In this document: piece by piece, positions 1 to 9,223 of the stretch
Layout of the letters: each line of letters begins with the position of its first letter
Position numbering within the stretch: the stretch's first letter is position 1
Assembly (NCBI RefSeq): GCF_003019275.1
Contig: NZ_CP027848.1
Coordinates: 186,001 to 250,000, forward strand
Source: Staphylococcus muscae
GTDB taxonomy: Bacteria; Bacillota; Bacilli; Staphylococcales; Staphylococcaceae
Length of the DNA: 64,000 nucleotides
Direction: 5' to 3'
Made by a program: the position numbers and the translations under genes
The notes under the pieces: generated by a model
Told to the model about the DNA's origin: nothing
Databases searched by the model: none
Seen by the model: only the letters and a program-made list of their open reading frames with translations

Positions 1-1
1 G

Positions 2-796
2 TTGCTTCCAGCTGTACAGACAGTGCGTGTAAATCGTACAAAACTGACACCTGATGAAGCGGTAGCACAATTGATAGAAGAAGGGTATCGTGTACAACAA
101 GATAACGATATTGCACACTGTTTGATTGTTGAAGGCACAGGCGTGATGCAGTCGCAACTGTTTAGAGAAGGTAAGATTAGTATTCAAGATAAAAGTTCAA
201 TGTTTGTTGCAGAAATGATAGATTTACAACATGGACAACGCGTGTTAGATTGTTGCAGTGCACCAGGTGGCAAGTCATGTCATATGGCAGAGATATTAGA
301 TGGAACAGGGGAAATACTTGCGACGGATATCCATGATCATAAAATTGGATTGATTCAACATAATATTGATAAGTTAGGATTGTCAGGCATTCAAGCTCGT
401 CAGCATGATGCGACAGCACCTTATGAAGGGACATTTGATCGTATATTAGTCGATGCCCCTTGTAGTGGACTTGGTGTACTACGACACAAACCAGAAATTC
501 GATATACAATGAACCAAGAAACGGTCGATCAATTAGTTAAGATTCAATTACAAATCCTTAACAATGTTGCGCAAAATTTAAAAATAGGTGGCGAGCTCAT
601 CTATTCAACCTGTACAATAGAACAAATGGAGAATGAGAATGTGATTTATACCTTTTTAAAAGCACATCCTGAATTTGAATTTGTTACATTACAAGATCCA
701 AGAACGAAAGAACAAGTTAAAACATTACAACTTCTACCACAAGATTTTGATGCAGATGGCTTTTTTATAACGAAGATAAGAAGAAAGGATCAGTGA
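2..796 (+). CDS. rsmB: 16S rRNA m5C967 methyltransferase RsmB (Sun family), 5'-truncated by window
   Basis: C-terminal catalytic part of the SAM-dependent enzyme that methylates C967 of 16S rRNA; the full family protein is about 430-450 residues, so roughly the first 170 lie outside the window. In the 264 visible residues the SAM-binding motif CCSAPGGKS is at about 84-92. The two cysteines of the m5C mechanism are in DAPCSG (about Cys154) and YSTCT (about Cys204). The first visible codon is not a real start. The stop is followed after one base by rlmN, so the two are co-transcribed. There is no sign of damage apart from the window edge. Confidence 0.93.
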   Translation: MLPAVQTVRVNRTKLTPDEAVAQLIEEGYRVQQDNDIAHCLIVEGTGVMQSQLFREGKISIQDKSSMFVAEMIDLQHGQRVLDCCSAPGGKSCHMAEILDGTGEILATDIHDHKIGLIQHNIDKLGLSGIQARQHDATAPYEGTFDRILVDAPCSGLGVLRHKPEIRYTMNQETVDQLVKIQLQILNNVAQNLKIGGELIYSTCTIEQMENENVIYTFLKAHPEFEFVTLQDPRTKEQVKTLQLLPQDFDADGFFITKIRRKDQ

Positions 797-797
797 G

Positions 798-1892
798 ATG
801 ATAACAGCAGAAAAGAAGAAAAAAAATAAATTCTTGCCTGATTTTGAGAAACAATCAATTTATTCCGTCCGCTTTGACGAAATGAAAGATTGGTTGAAAA
901 CACATGGACAACAAAGCTTTAGAGCAAAGCAAATATTTGAATGGCTTTATGACAAACGAGTCAATCAATTTGATGAGATGACGAACTTGTCGAAAGACTT
1001 ACGTCAACTGCTTGAAGATAACTTTACAATGACGACATTAGAAACTGTTGTACGACAAGAAAGTCGTGACGGTACGATTAAGTTTTTGTTTGAATTGCAA
1101 GATGGTTATACAATTGAAACAGTTTTAATGCGACATGAATATGGCAACTCAGTTTGCGTGACAACACAAGTTGGTTGCCGTATCGGTTGTACGTTCTGTG
1201 CTTCAACATTAGGTGGATTGAAGCGTAATCTTGAAGCAGGTGAGATTGTTTCACAAGTATTAACTGTACAGAAAGCGTTGGACGAAACAGACGAGCGTGT
1301 GTCATCAATCGTTATCATGGGAATCGGTGAACCTTTTGAGAACTATGATGAAATGATGGATTTCTTAAAAATCATTAATGATGATAATGGTCTCAATATT
1401 GGTGCACGCCACATTACGGTATCAACATCTGGCATTATTCCACGTATTTATGATTTTGCGGATGAATCATTACAAATCAACTTTGCGATTAGTTTGCACG
1501 CAGCGAACAATGATATCCGTTCACAACTCATGCCGATTAACCGTGCTTATGATGTGAACAAATTAATTGAAGCAATTGAATACTATCAAGAGAAAACCAA
1601 CCGTCGTATTACATTTGAATATGGCTTGTTTGGTGGTGTGAATGATCAATTGACACATGCACGTGAACTCGCAGCGTTGATCAAACATTTGAACTGTCAT
1701 GTGAACTTAATTCCAGTCAATCATGTACCAGAACGTAACTATGTAAAAACACCGAAAGAAGATATCTTTAAGTTTGAAAAAGAATTAAAACGTCTCGGTA
1801 TTAATGCGACGATTCGTCGTGAACAAGGTGCTGACATCGATGCAGCATGTGGACAGTTACGCGCGAAGGAACGAGAAGCAGAAACGAGGTAG
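798..1892 (+). CDS. rlmN: Dual-specificity 23S rRNA/tRNA adenine-C2 methyltransferase RlmN
   Basis: Radical-SAM methyltransferase forming m2A2503 in 23S rRNA and m2A37 in some tRNAs. The 364 residues match the staphylococcal length. The radical-SAM cluster ligands are Cys127, Cys131 and Cys134 (CRIGCTFC), and the C-terminal catalytic Cys351 lies in DIDAACGQL. It starts one base after the rsmB stop and ends just before prpC, so it sits inside a compact operon (rsmB-rlmN-prpC-stk1). RlmN loss or Cfr acquisition is linked to altered linezolid-class susceptibility in staphylococci (family knowledge). The gene looks intact here. Confidence 0.97.
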   Translation: MITAEKKKKNKFLPDFEKQSIYSVRFDEMKDWLKTHGQQSFRAKQIFEWLYDKRVNQFDEMTNLSKDLRQLLEDNFTMTTLETVVRQESRDGTIKFLFELQDGYTIETVLMRHEYGNSVCVTTQVGCRIGCTFCASTLGGLKRNLEAGEIVSQVLTVQKALDETDERVSSIVIMGIGEPFENYDEMMDFLKIINDDNGLNIGARHITVSTSGIIPRIYDFADESLQINFAISLHAANNDIRSQLMPINRAYDVNKLIEAIEYYQEKTNRRITFEYGLFGGVNDQLTHARELAALIKHLNCHVNLIPVNHVPERNYVKTPKEDIFKFEKELKRLGINATIRREQGADIDAACGQLRAKEREAETR

Positions 1893-1898
1893 AGAGTG

Positions 1899-2642
1899 AT
1901 GTTAAATGCAGAACTTTATTCGATAACAGGAGATTATCGTGATCAGAACGAAGATGCGGCCGGTGTCTTTTACAATCAAACAGATCAACAGTTACTTGTC
2001 ATGTGTGATGGTATGGGCGGTCATTTGGCTGGTGAAGTGGCATCGCAGTTTGTTGTAGAAGCACTTCAAACACGTTTTGAACGCGAAAATTTCATTGAAC
2101 AAAATCAAGCAGAAGCGTGGTTAAAAGAAACATTACAAGCAGTGAATCTAGAGCTTTATGCATTGGCACAAGAAAACGACGCATACACAGGTATGGGAAC
2201 AACATGTGTTTGTGCACTTGTGTATGATCATCATATCATCGTTGCGAATATTGGTGATTCACGTGCCTATTTGGTGAACAGCAGAACGTGTGATCAAGTG
2301 ACAATGGACCATACATTTGTAAACCAACTCGTAATGCTTGGACAGATTACCGAAGAAGAAGCTTTTAACCATCCGAAACGACACCTTATTACGAAAGTCA
2401 TGGGAACAGATAAACTTGTGAGTCCAGATGTTTATACAAGACGCACACAGTTTTACCAATATTTATTATTAAATACCGATGGCTTAACAGATTATGTCAC
2501 AAAACAAGAAATTCAAGAGTTACTTGTTGAACCGAAAACACTGCGTGAACTAGGAGATGACTTGTTAGCACGTGCAGAAGTGCGTGCGGCTAAAGACAAT
2601 GTTTCATTCATTCTGGCAGAAATTGCAGGTGATCCAGTATGA
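1899..2642 (+). CDS. stp1: PP2C-type Ser/Thr protein phosphatase (Stp1/PrpC)
   Basis: Manganese-dependent PPM-family phosphatase that reverses phosphorylation by the Stk1/PknB kinase encoded next. Metal-binding and family motifs are visible in order: RDQNEDA near the N-terminus, CDGMGGH, GMGTT, NIGDSRAY, NTDGLTD and the closing KDNVSF. ATG 1899 is chosen over the GTG directly before it because staphylococcal Stp1 begins with a single Met-Leu; this gives 247 residues. Its end overlaps the start of stk1 by 4 bases, a translationally coupled phosphatase/kinase pair as in other Firmicutes. Confidence 0.95.
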   Translation: MLNAELYSITGDYRDQNEDAAGVFYNQTDQQLLVMCDGMGGHLAGEVASQFVVEALQTRFERENFIEQNQAEAWLKETLQAVNLELYALAQENDAYTGMGTTCVCALVYDHHIIVANIGDSRAYLVNSRTCDQVTMDHTFVNQLVMLGQITEEEAFNHPKRHLITKVMGTDKLVSPDVYTRRTQFYQYLLLNTDGLTDYVTKQEIQELLVEPKTLRELGDDLLARAEVRAAKDNVSFILAEIAGDPV

Positions 2643-4711
2643 TCGGGCGCATCATTGATGAACGTTATGAGATTCAAGATGTTTTAGGCGGCGGTGGCAT
2701 GTCAAAAGTATACGGAGCGATGGATACGATTTTGAATCGCAAAGTTGCAGTCAAGATGATCCAAGTTCCTGCAAGTGAGAGACAGGCAACGATTGATCGT
2801 TTTGAGAGAGAAGTTCAGAATACAACACAATTATCGCATCCAAACATTGTCAGTGTTTTAGATGTTGGAGAAGAAGATGATTGTTTCTATCTTGTGATGG
2901 AATTCATTGAAGGAACAACATTGTCTGAATACATTAAAACACATGGACCGATTGCCCCTGAGAAAGCGATTGGCTATATTGAACAAGTGATGCAAGGGAT
3001 TCAACATGCGCATGAACAAGGCATTGTACATCGTGATATAAAACCACAAAATATTATGATTGACCCCAATGATACGTTGAAAATTGTTGATTTTGGTATT
3101 GCGAAAGCATTGAGTGAGTCAACGATGACACAAACGAATCATGTGATTGGTACTGTACAATATTTATCACCTGAACAAGCAAAAGGCGAAAAAACAGGTG
3201 AGCGTACAGATATTTATTCGATTGGTATTGTTTTATATGAAATGTTGACTGGAGCAGCACCATTTCACGGTGAAACAGCAGTAAGTATTGCGATTAAACA
3301 AATTCAAGAACCTGTACCCAATGTGACAGAGCATCATCCAGACATCCCACAAGCTTTGAGTAACGTTATACTGAGAGCAACAGAAAAAGAACCTGTAAAT
3401 CGCTATGTGACAGTGTCTGAAATGGCACACGATGTGGCAACAGTACTCGATGATAGTCGAGCAGATGAACAGATGTACCAAGCTGACGAATCTATTACGA
3501 AAACAGTCGCAGTGGATAAAAATGCATTGAAGCAACAACAAGAACCTGTTACATCAAATGAGACTGCGAGTATTCCGATTGTCCAAACAGAACAAAACAC
3601 AACACGATCAACGCCACCACCGAGAACACATCGTGCGGCAATGGCAAGTGCGTATACGGGAAAACCGAAACGTTCACGCAAGAAGAAAGTAATTGCGGGA
3701 TTGATTTTGTTGTTGTTATTTGTAAGTTTATTTTTCTTCGTGACTGCAGCAATGATGGGGAATAAATATAGCCAAGTACCAAACGTACTCGGGCAAACGG
3801 AAGAACGTGCGACAGAGATGCTAGCTGAGAAAAATCTCAAAGTAGGCAATGTTTCACAAACGTATAATGATCAGTATGAAGAAGGTCAAATTGCTTCAAT
3901 CAGTCCGAAAGAAGGCGAGAAAGTAAAACAAGATAGCACAGTGGATCTTGTTATTTCGAAAGGTGAGCACCGTGAAAAAATGCCGGATTTAGTCGGTAAA
4001 TCACGTGAAGAAGCTGAAAAAGTACTCGGAGAATTAGGCTTTGAAAAAGTACATTATACAACGGCTTATACGCAAAATGACATTCCGAAAGGCCATATCG
4101 AAGCGCAAAATGTTTCACCAGGCACGGAAGTTTCTGTGAAAAAAGAGATGATTGAGATTACGGAATCACTCGGTAAACGCCAAGTATATGTCAATGACTA
4201 TACGTACAAGGATATTGCACTAGCAACTTCAGATTTAGAATCAGAAGGTTTGAAAGTGACAGTGATTGAACGACGTGAAGATAACAAAGTGAAGGAAAAT
4301 CATATTATTAAACAGTCACCAAAAAATAAAGAAGTTGATGAAGGTTCTGAAGTTAAGTTTATCGTTTCTAAAGGAGCTTCAGAAGCAGATAAGCTGAAAA
4401 ACAAACCGAAAGACGATGACAAGGATAAAGATGATGAAGAAGACAGCTCAGATAATAAACAAGCTTATGATAAGACATATACGCAATCATTGACGATTCC
4501 ATATACTGGAAAAGATAAAAAACCTCAAAAAGTTGAAGTCTATATAAAAGACAAAAACAATGATGGTAAAAAGCCACGTACATTCCAAATTAAAAACAAC
4601 ACGTCTCAAGTATTAAACTTCACAATTGAAGACGGTGGTAGTGCAAGCTATCGTGTTGTTGTAGACGGTAAAGAAGTGGAAAGTAATGAAATAAAATATG
4701 ATGACTTCTAA
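2639..4711 (+). CDS. stk1: Membrane Ser/Thr protein kinase with PASTA repeats (Stk1/PknB/PrkC)
   Basis: Eukaryotic-type kinase sensing muropeptides or lipid II and tuning cell-wall metabolism and beta-lactam tolerance. Residues 1-270 are the kinase domain: glycine loop GGGGMSKVYG, VAVKMI lysine, catalytic HRDIKPQN, VDFG, and SPEQ activation segment. A basic stretch and one membrane helix follow at about 345-372, then three PASTA repeats at about 373-582. An acidic linker rich in Lys/Asp (about 590-610) leads to a C-terminal beta-rich extracellular domain to residue 690, slightly longer than the roughly 664-residue S. aureus protein. It is the last gene of the rsmB operon, before a strong terminator. 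Confidence 0.96.
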   Translation: MIGRIIDERYEIQDVLGGGGMSKVYGAMDTILNRKVAVKMIQVPASERQATIDRFEREVQNTTQLSHPNIVSVLDVGEEDDCFYLVMEFIEGTTLSEYIKTHGPIAPEKAIGYIEQVMQGIQHAHEQGIVHRDIKPQNIMIDPNDTLKIVDFGIAKALSESTMTQTNHVIGTVQYLSPEQAKGEKTGERTDIYSIGIVLYEMLTGAAPFHGETAVSIAIKQIQEPVPNVTEHHPDIPQALSNVILRATEKEPVNRYVTVSEMAHDVATVLDDSRADEQMYQADESITKTVAVDKNALKQQQEPVTSNETASIPIVQTEQNTTRSTPPPRTHRAAMASAYTGKPKRSRKKKVIAGLILLLLFVSLFFFVTAAMMGNKYSQVPNVLGQTEERATEMLAEKNLKVGNVSQTYNDQYEEGQIASISPKEGEKVKQDSTVDLVISKGEHREKMPDLVGKSREEAEKVLGELGFEKVHYTTAYTQNDIPKGHIEAQNVSPGTEVSVKKEMIEITESLGKRQVYVNDYTYKDIALATSDLESEGLKVTVIERREDNKVKENHIIKQSPKNKEVDEGSEVKFIVSKGASEADKLKNKPKDDDKDKDDEEDSSDNKQAYDKTYTQSLTIPYTGKDKKPQKVEVYIKDKNNDGKKPRTFQIKNNTSQVLNFTIEDGGSASYRVVVDGKEVESNEIKYDDF

Positions 4712-4713
4712 CG

Positions 4714-4757
4714 AAAAGCACGTGATGTATATCCGAAAATATACGTCACGTGCTTTT
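4714..4757. terminator. Bidirectional intrinsic terminator, stk1 / serine protease
   Basis: An 18-bp stem with one G-U pair (arms 4714-4731 and 4740-4757) lies between the convergent stk1 and protease genes. It starts with AAAA and ends with TTTT plus one more T, so it can work in both directions. Confidence 0.85.
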
Positions 4758-4776
4758 TAAATGGGGGATATTGCAT

Positions 4777-5700
4777 TTAATAGGAGATATTATTTATTTC
4801 TTTTCTCACATGTTTAGTCATGACAACGCCATAGCCCATTTCTTCTTCATTGTATTTGAAAGTAGATCGACCGGAATTATTGAAACCATTTGGAAAAATA
4901 CCAATTAATTCATTATTGACATTCATCATGGGACTTCCAGAATTACCCTTTCTCGTAACGGCATTAAAGTAAATTTGTGGTTCTTTTGTAGTTGCTTTAT
5001 TTAAATAATAGCCCTGTGTAATAAACATTTGATGACTAGGTATTTTTGCAAGTGATGGATAACGTGATTCAAAGTACTTAGGATCAGGGTATCCAACAAT
5101 CTTAATCCGATCTTTGAATGACATTGATTCGATACTATGCTCACTTGCAATCGGCATTGGTGTCATGACATCACTGAGATTTTCATGAGTATGAACAACA
5201 GCCAAGTCGACGCCCTTAATCATATGGACTGAACGCACGGTAAAAGTATAAGGAGTTTGCGTCGGTGTTTGCATCGGTTTGAATCGTAAAAATTGTGGTT
5301 TGGCAGGACGATAGTTTCGTTTTCCAGGCCTTGTTTTTGATTCTTCGACCACATGATTATTCGTCAATAGTGTGTGATCATCTATCGCAACGGCTGTGCC
5401 TGCGATATCTCTTTTATGATTAATGAGTCGCCCGATAGATTGATACGGCTTGGGTATGGGTGATTGAACTGTTTTAATCGACACATCATCATCATCGATA
5501 CGCTGTGCCAATTGGAAAGCTTTTCCACTCCCAGACTGTTTTTTTATTGCGTTATTTGTGACGTAGGCATCGTCAGGGTCATTTGTCGGGTGAACTTGAA
5601 CGTTGCTTGACTGTGGACGATTAATAATCGTGAATGCTACGATGAAACAGATAAATAACAAGCCTATAAAAATAAGAAAAGGTTGTTTTTTCAATGGCAA
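4777..5700 (-). CDS. Membrane-anchored V8-like (S1B) trypsin-fold serine protease
   Basis: 307-residue putative extracytoplasmic protease. A hydrophobic segment at about 8-26 after a KK pair looks like a signal anchor or uncleaved signal peptide, and a polar linker runs to about residue 75. The protease domain shows a full triad: His116 in LLTNNHVV, Asp165 in GVDLAVV, and Ser254 in GNSGSP, the glutamyl endopeptidase/V8 style of motif. The start is a TTG at 5700 with AAAGGAG five bases upstream. It is a single gene on the opposite strand, inserted between stk1 and rsgA, which are adjacent in S. aureus. It could be exported rather than anchored; the substrate is unknown. Confidence 0.82.
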   Translation of the reverse strand: MPLKKQPFLIFIGLLFICFIVAFTIINRPQSSNVQVHPTNDPDDAYVTNNAIKKQSGSGKAFQLAQRIDDDDVSIKTVQSPIPKPYQSIGRLINHKRDIAGTAVAIDDHTLLTNNHVVEESKTRPGKRNYRPAKPQFLRFKPMQTPTQTPYTFTVRSVHMIKGVDLAVVHTHENLSDVMTPMPIASEHSIESMSFKDRIKIVGYPDPKYFESRYPSLAKIPSHQMFITQGYYLNKATTKEPQIYFNAVTRKGNSGSPMMNVNNELIGIFPNGFNNSGRSTFKYNEEEMGYGVVMTKHVRKEINNISY

Positions 5701-5734
5701 AAGTACTCCTTTTATAAAAATGCTTTTTCAATAT

Positions 5735-5762
5735 AGTATAAACAGGTATAAGATGATGTCAA
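5735..5762 (-). promoter_or_regulatory. SigA-type promoter of the serine protease gene
   Basis: Read on the minus strand: TTGACA (5757-5762), a 16-base spacer, then TATACT (5735-5740), 35 bases before the TTG start. Close to consensus. Confidence 0.7.
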
Positions 5763-5948
5763 ATATGGGATGGTCTTAGAATGTAGTATAAGGTTTGAGT
5801 ACATCGGATATTATCCTGAGTGCAATGTTTTTATTTCTTTGACATCTAAATTTGCTATTCCATATTAAAATTAAAATCGCATCAATATCATATACAGAAG
5901 TGAAGTGTGTCATTGTAGCATTCGCAACTGTTACGAGATGACGTATTT

Positions 5949-5957
5949 TGGTATAAT
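5949..5957 (+). promoter_or_regulatory. Extended -10 promoter of rsgA
   Basis: TGG-TATAAT; the -35 is poor (TGTTAC at 5929-5934, 17-base spacing), typical for an extended -10 promoter. Confidence 0.55.
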
Positions 5958-5997
5958 TAACGTAATTTGAAATAGATGATTAAGATGAGGTGTGAAT

Positions 5998-6873
5998 TTG
6001 AAAACAGGACAGATTATTAAGTCTATCAGTGGTGTATACCGAGTTGATGTGGATGGGGAGCAATTTGATGCGAAACCACGTGGACTCTTTAGAAAAAAAC
6101 AAATAACACCGGTAGTCGGTGATATTGTAGATATCGATTTTGAAACGCATGCATCAGGCTATATTCAGCATGTACATGAACGGAAAAATGAGCTGAAACG
6201 ACCGCCAGTGAGTAATATTGATATACTTGTTGTTGTGATGAGTGCGGTAGAGCCGGACTTCTCAACACAATTGTTAGATCGTTTTCTTGTGATTGCCCAT
6301 TCTTATGGTTTGTCACCACGGATTGTCATTACGAAGAAAGATTTGGCAACTGATGCACAACGAGCTGAAATTGAACGTTTGTTAGCAATTTATCAACACA
6401 TTGGTTATGATACGCAATTTATTGGTAAGGATGATGATGTTCAAGCGGTATTTGATGCGTGGGAGTCAGGCATAGCAGTATTAAGCGGTCAATCAGGTGT
6501 TGGGAAGTCAACGCTACTGAATAGTTATCGACCAGAGTTGGCGCTTGAAACGAATAGTATTTCACAATCTTTGAACCGTGGACGCCATACGACACGACAT
6601 GTAGAACTCTATCCACGAGCAAATGGTTATATTGCGGATACGCCTGGATTTAGTGCGCTTGATTTTGATCACATTGAAAAGTATGAGCTAGATGGGTATT
6701 TTATTGAAATCAGTGAAGCGAGTGAGTATTGTAAGTTTCGTGATTGCTCGCACACAAATGAGCCGAAATGTCATGTGAAAGCACTGGTGGAATCGGGCGA
6801 AATTGCTGATTTCAGATATCAACATTACGAACAATTACTACAAGAAATTTCTAATCGAAAGGTACGATACTAA
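5998..6873 (+). CDS. rsgA: Ribosome small-subunit-dependent GTPase RsgA
   Basis: Circularly permuted GTPase acting late in 30S assembly and, in S. aureus, a (p)ppGpp-binding target. An OB-fold comes first, then the permuted G motifs: TKKDL (G4), GQSGVGKST (G1/P-loop), DTPGF (G3). A C-terminal zinc knuckle has Cys/His in [16 protein letters not shown]. The TTG at 5998 is preferred: it lies 7 bases after GAGG and gives the 291 residues usual in staphylococci, whereas the GTG at 5992 touches the ribosome binding site. The stop overlaps the rpe start by one base. Confidence 0.95.
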   Translation: MKTGQIIKSISGVYRVDVDGEQFDAKPRGLFRKKQITPVVGDIVDIDFETHASGYIQHVHERKNELKRPPVSNIDILVVVMSAVEPDFSTQLLDRFLVIAHSYGLSPRIVITKKDLATDAQRAEIERLLAIYQHIGYDTQFIGKDDDVQAVFDAWESGIAVLSGQSGVGKSTLLNSYRPELALETNSISQSLNRGRHTTRHVELYPRANGYIADTPGFSALDFDHIEKYELDGYFIEISEASEYCKFRDCSHTNEPKCHVKALVESGEIADFRYQHYEQLLQEISNRKVRY

Positions 6874-7529
6874 TGACAAAAGTTTTCCCTTCTTTATTAT
6901 CTGCAGATTTTTTAAAGTTACAAGATGAGCTACACGCACTTGAAAAAGCAGGTGTTGACGGTGTACATTTTGACGTAATGGATGGACAGTTTGTGCCAAA
7001 TATTTCAATTGGATTTCCGATACTAGAAGCAGTTCGACGTGGGACATCATTGCCAATCGATGTACATCTAATGATTGACAACCCAGAAGCGTACATTGAT
7101 GACTTCTGTGAAAAAGGTGCTGACAAAGTCTCTATCCATGTTGAAGCAACGCCACATATTCATCGTGCCATTCAAAAAATTCATGCACATGGTAAGGAAG
7201 CCGGTATTGTGTTAAACCCTGGCACATCAATTGAAGCGATACGTCCTATCATTGGTGATGTCGACTTCGTATTAATTATGTCAGTGAATCCCGGTTTTGG
7301 TGGACAAGCGTTCATATCATCAAGCCTTGATAAAATTCGTGAACTTAAAATATTGCGTGAGAAGTTAGGTTTGTCATTCCGCATTGAAGTAGACGGTGGT
7401 GTAAATGCGGAAACGGCACAACAAGTTGTTGAAGCGGGTGCGGATTGGCTCGTAGCAGGTTCATACTTCTTCAATCAAGAGCAGTATGCACAAGCTGTTG
7501 TGACACTAAAAGGTGAGGCGTCATCTTAA
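6873..7529 (+). CDS. rpe: Ribulose-phosphate 3-epimerase
   Basis: Interconverts ribulose-5-phosphate and xylulose-5-phosphate in the non-oxidative pentose phosphate pathway. The TIM-barrel protein of 218 residues shows HFDVMDGQFVPN, VHLMI, SVNPGFGGQ and EVDGGVN, which hold the metal-binding Asp/His residues and phosphate loop. It overlaps rsgA and thiN by one base each (TAATG at both ends), so rsgA-rpe-thiN is one coupled unit, the usual Firmicutes arrangement. Confidence 0.96.
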   Translation: MTKVFPSLLSADFLKLQDELHALEKAGVDGVHFDVMDGQFVPNISIGFPILEAVRRGTSLPIDVHLMIDNPEAYIDDFCEKGADKVSIHVEATPHIHRAIQKIHAHGKEAGIVLNPGTSIEAIRPIIGDVDFVLIMSVNPGFGGQAFISSSLDKIRELKILREKLGLSFRIEVDGGVNAETAQQVVEAGADWLVAGSYFFNQEQYAQAVVTLKGEASS

Positions 7530-8173
7530 TGTCAAAACGTATTCATTTACTATGCAGTGATCGTTATCTTCCTGAAGGGCTCTTTGAAACATTGAAAGAT
7601 GCAGAATGGGGTGGTGTCGATCGTGGAACAAAGATCCTTTTAGAACAAGGCATTCAACCGACTTTTACAGTAGGTGACTTTGATTCGGTTACCGATGCAG
7701 AGCGTGCATGGATATCGGAACACATCGCCATTTCGCCTGTTCCAGCAGAAAAAGCAGATACAGACTTAGGGCTTGCTGTTGCAGAAGCGGTAGCACATGG
7801 ATATAAAGAAATTGCCATCTATGGTGCAACAGGTGGTCGATTAGATCATTTTATGGGTGCAATGCAATTGTTGAAGGCACCTTCTTATCAAGCGTGTCGC
7901 ATTGAATTGATTGATATTCAAAATGAAATTACATTATTGTCAAAAGGTTGTTATGACATCCAATGTAAGTCACAGTTTCCATACATTTCTTTTGTGCCTG
8001 CTAACGAACAGGTTACATTGTCTTTAAAAGGGTTTAAATATGACTTGGATGAAGAAACATTAGAAATCGGAACGACACTTACCATTTCAAATGAGTTTCA
8101 TCATGAACATGCACAAATCAACGTGCATGAAGGATTAGTATATCAAATACGCAGTCGAGATATGACTGAATGA
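7529..8173 (+). CDS. thiN: Thiamine pyrophosphokinase
   Basis: Transfers pyrophosphate from ATP to thiamine to make the cofactor thiamine diphosphate. The 214 residues carry the N-terminal catalytic fold with CSDRYLPEG, VGDFDSV (acidic metal site) and GATGGRLDH, followed by the small beta-sandwich thiamine-binding domain. Start overlaps the rpe stop (TAATG). It ends the rsgA-rpe-thiN operon and converges on rpmB through two adjacent hairpins. Confidence 0.94.
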   Translation: MSKRIHLLCSDRYLPEGLFETLKDAEWGGVDRGTKILLEQGIQPTFTVGDFDSVTDAERAWISEHIAISPVPAEKADTDLGLAVAEAVAHGYKEIAIYGATGGRLDHFMGAMQLLKAPSYQACRIELIDIQNEITLLSKGCYDIQCKSQFPYISFVPANEQVTLSLKGFKYDLDEETLEIGTTLTISNEFHHEHAQINVHEGLVYQIRSRDMTE

Positions 8174-8187
8174 TAAAAGTAAAAGAA

Positions 8188-8227
8188 ACGACTTGAGTTC
8201 ATATCAATGTGATATCAAGTCGTTTTT
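8188..8227 (+). terminator. Intrinsic terminator of the rsgA-rpe-thiN operon
   Basis: Outer stem 8188-8195/8216-8223, inner stem ATATCA/TGATAT (8201-8206/8210-8215) with a small bulge, then TTTTTT. Confidence 0.8.
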
Positions 8228-8230
8228 TGT

Positions 8231-8265
8231 ACAAAAAAAACGAGACTGCCACATATAGTCTCGTT
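8231..8265 (-). terminator. Intrinsic terminator of rpmB
   Basis: On the minus strand the stem CGAGACT/AGTCTCG (arms 8257-8263 and 8241-8247) runs into eight consecutive Us (8233-8240). Confidence 0.8.
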
Positions 8266-8286
8266 CTATTTCTTATAATATTAAAA

Positions 8287-8475
8287 TTATACGCGTGTTA
8301 CTTTACCTGATTTTAAAGCACGTGCTGAAACCCAAACTTTTTTAGGTTTACCATCAACAAGGATTCTCACTTTTTGTAAGTTCGCATTCCAACGACGCTT
8401 CGTTGAGTTTAATGCGTGTGAGCGTCTGTTACCAGTTGATGCTTTACGTCCTGTTACGAAACATTCTTTACCCAT
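8287..8475 (-). CDS. rpmB: 50S ribosomal protein bL28
   Basis: 62-residue basic ribosomal protein of the large subunit. It has the conserved [20 protein letters not shown] start and a K/R-rich body. Two ATG codons stand in tandem (8476-8478 and 8473-8475 on the minus strand); the second gives the family length and is seven bases from GGAGG. It is a single-gene unit on the minus strand with its own promoter and terminator, divergent from yloU-fakA as in other staphylococci. Confidence 0.97.
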   Translation of the reverse strand: MGKECFVTGRKASTGNRRSHALNSTKRRWNANLQKVRILVDGKPKKVWVSARALKSGKVTRV

Positions 8476-8528
8476 CATCGTACCTCCTTTAAGAAATACA
8501 AATACACTTTGCTACTACATACTACGGT

Positions 8529-8557
8529 AATATACCATAATATAAGAGTGTGTGCAA
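8529..8557 (-). promoter_or_regulatory. SigA promoter of rpmB
   Basis: Minus strand TTGCAC (8552-8557), 17-base spacer, TATATT (8529-8534), with TGG directly upstream of the -10. Confidence 0.7.
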
Positions 8558-8588
8558 TAAAAAGATAGGCACAATTTTATAAATCACT

Positions 8589-8616
8589 TTGTGTCTTTTT
8601 AAGTTTCTGTTATAAT
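8589..8616 (+). promoter_or_regulatory. Promoter of yloU-fakA
   Basis: TTGTGT, 16-base spacer, perfect TATAAT at 8611-8616. The distance to yloU implies a long untranslated leader. Confidence 0.5.
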
Positions 8617-8836
8617 TTACTATTGTGATTACATATAAGGTGTTTAAGTGCTTGATTTTAGCAGTTGAACGGCCTTAGTTTATTCATTATAGTAGCGTAC
8701 ATATTCTGTACATAGTAAAATATAACTAATTGTAATATGTGCAATTGTATGTTTAATTAGTACTATTGATTTGAACAGCAAATTTAACAACGAAAATGTA
8801 GCGATAAGCAATTAATAGAATAGGAGGCGTAACGAT

Positions 8837-9211
8837 ATGGCATTAGAAATTACAAATGATTACGGTAGTATCGATATTTCGAATGAGGTGATCGCTTCTG
8901 TTGTAGGCGGTAAAGCAGTTGAATGTTACGGGATTGTCGGCATGGCTTCTCGTCAACAAGTACGCGATGGTATTGCTGAAATATTAGGTCATGAAAATTA
9001 CGCAAAAGGGATTGTTGTAAGAGAAAATGACGGCACTCTAGATGTAGATATGTATATTATTGTCAGCTATGGCGTGAAAATTTCGGAAGTTGCACAAAAC
9101 GTCCAATCAACGGTGAAATATACATTAGAACATACACTTAAATTAAAAGTAAACTCAGTTAATATATTCGTACAAGGCGTACGTTTTAACAATGACGGGA
9201 ACGACAAATAG
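8837..9211 (+). CDS. yloU: Asp23/Gls24-family (YloU-like) envelope stress protein
   Basis: 124-residue member of the Asp23 family (DUF322) that in Firmicutes always precedes the DhaL-type fatty acid kinase. Typical stretches are visible: an ITNDYGSIDISNEV start, a GVKISEVAQNVQ helix and a VNSVNIFVQGV strand near the end. There is a good AGGAGG ribosome binding site seven bases upstream. It lies 12 bases before fakA and is certainly co-transcribed. The exact role is not settled; the family is membrane-associated and stress-linked. Confidence 0.88.
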   Translation: MALEITNDYGSIDISNEVIASVVGGKAVECYGIVGMASRQQVRDGIAEILGHENYAKGIVVRENDGTLDVDMYIIVSYGVKISEVAQNVQSTVKYTLEHTLKLKVNSVNIFVQGVRFNNDGNDK

Positions 9212-9223
9212 GAGGACATTCGC

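Larger units (their letters stand above)
5701..5997. other. Intergenic region between divergent protease and rsgA
   Basis: Roughly 300 bases, AT-rich, holding the protease promoter (minus strand) and an extended -10 for rsgA near 5949-5957. No open reading frame with a ribosome binding site and no strong hairpin was seen in the middle part. Confidence 0.6.
8476..8836. other. Divergent rpmB / yloU intergenic region with a long yloU leader
   Basis: 361 bases without a gene. It holds the rpmB promoter and, about 30 bases further, the yloU promoter (8589-8616). That leaves a leader of over 200 bases before yloU. A hairpin-forming pair ACTAATT/AATTAGT (8725-8731/8755-8761) lies in it. No known riboswitch consensus was recognised. 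Confidence 0.5.

Noticed and set aside
8690..8720. Inverted repeat GTAC-ATATTCT-GTAC upstream of yloU
   Set aside because: Four-base arms are too short to support an operator, and it does not match the LexA/SOS box of Gram-positives.
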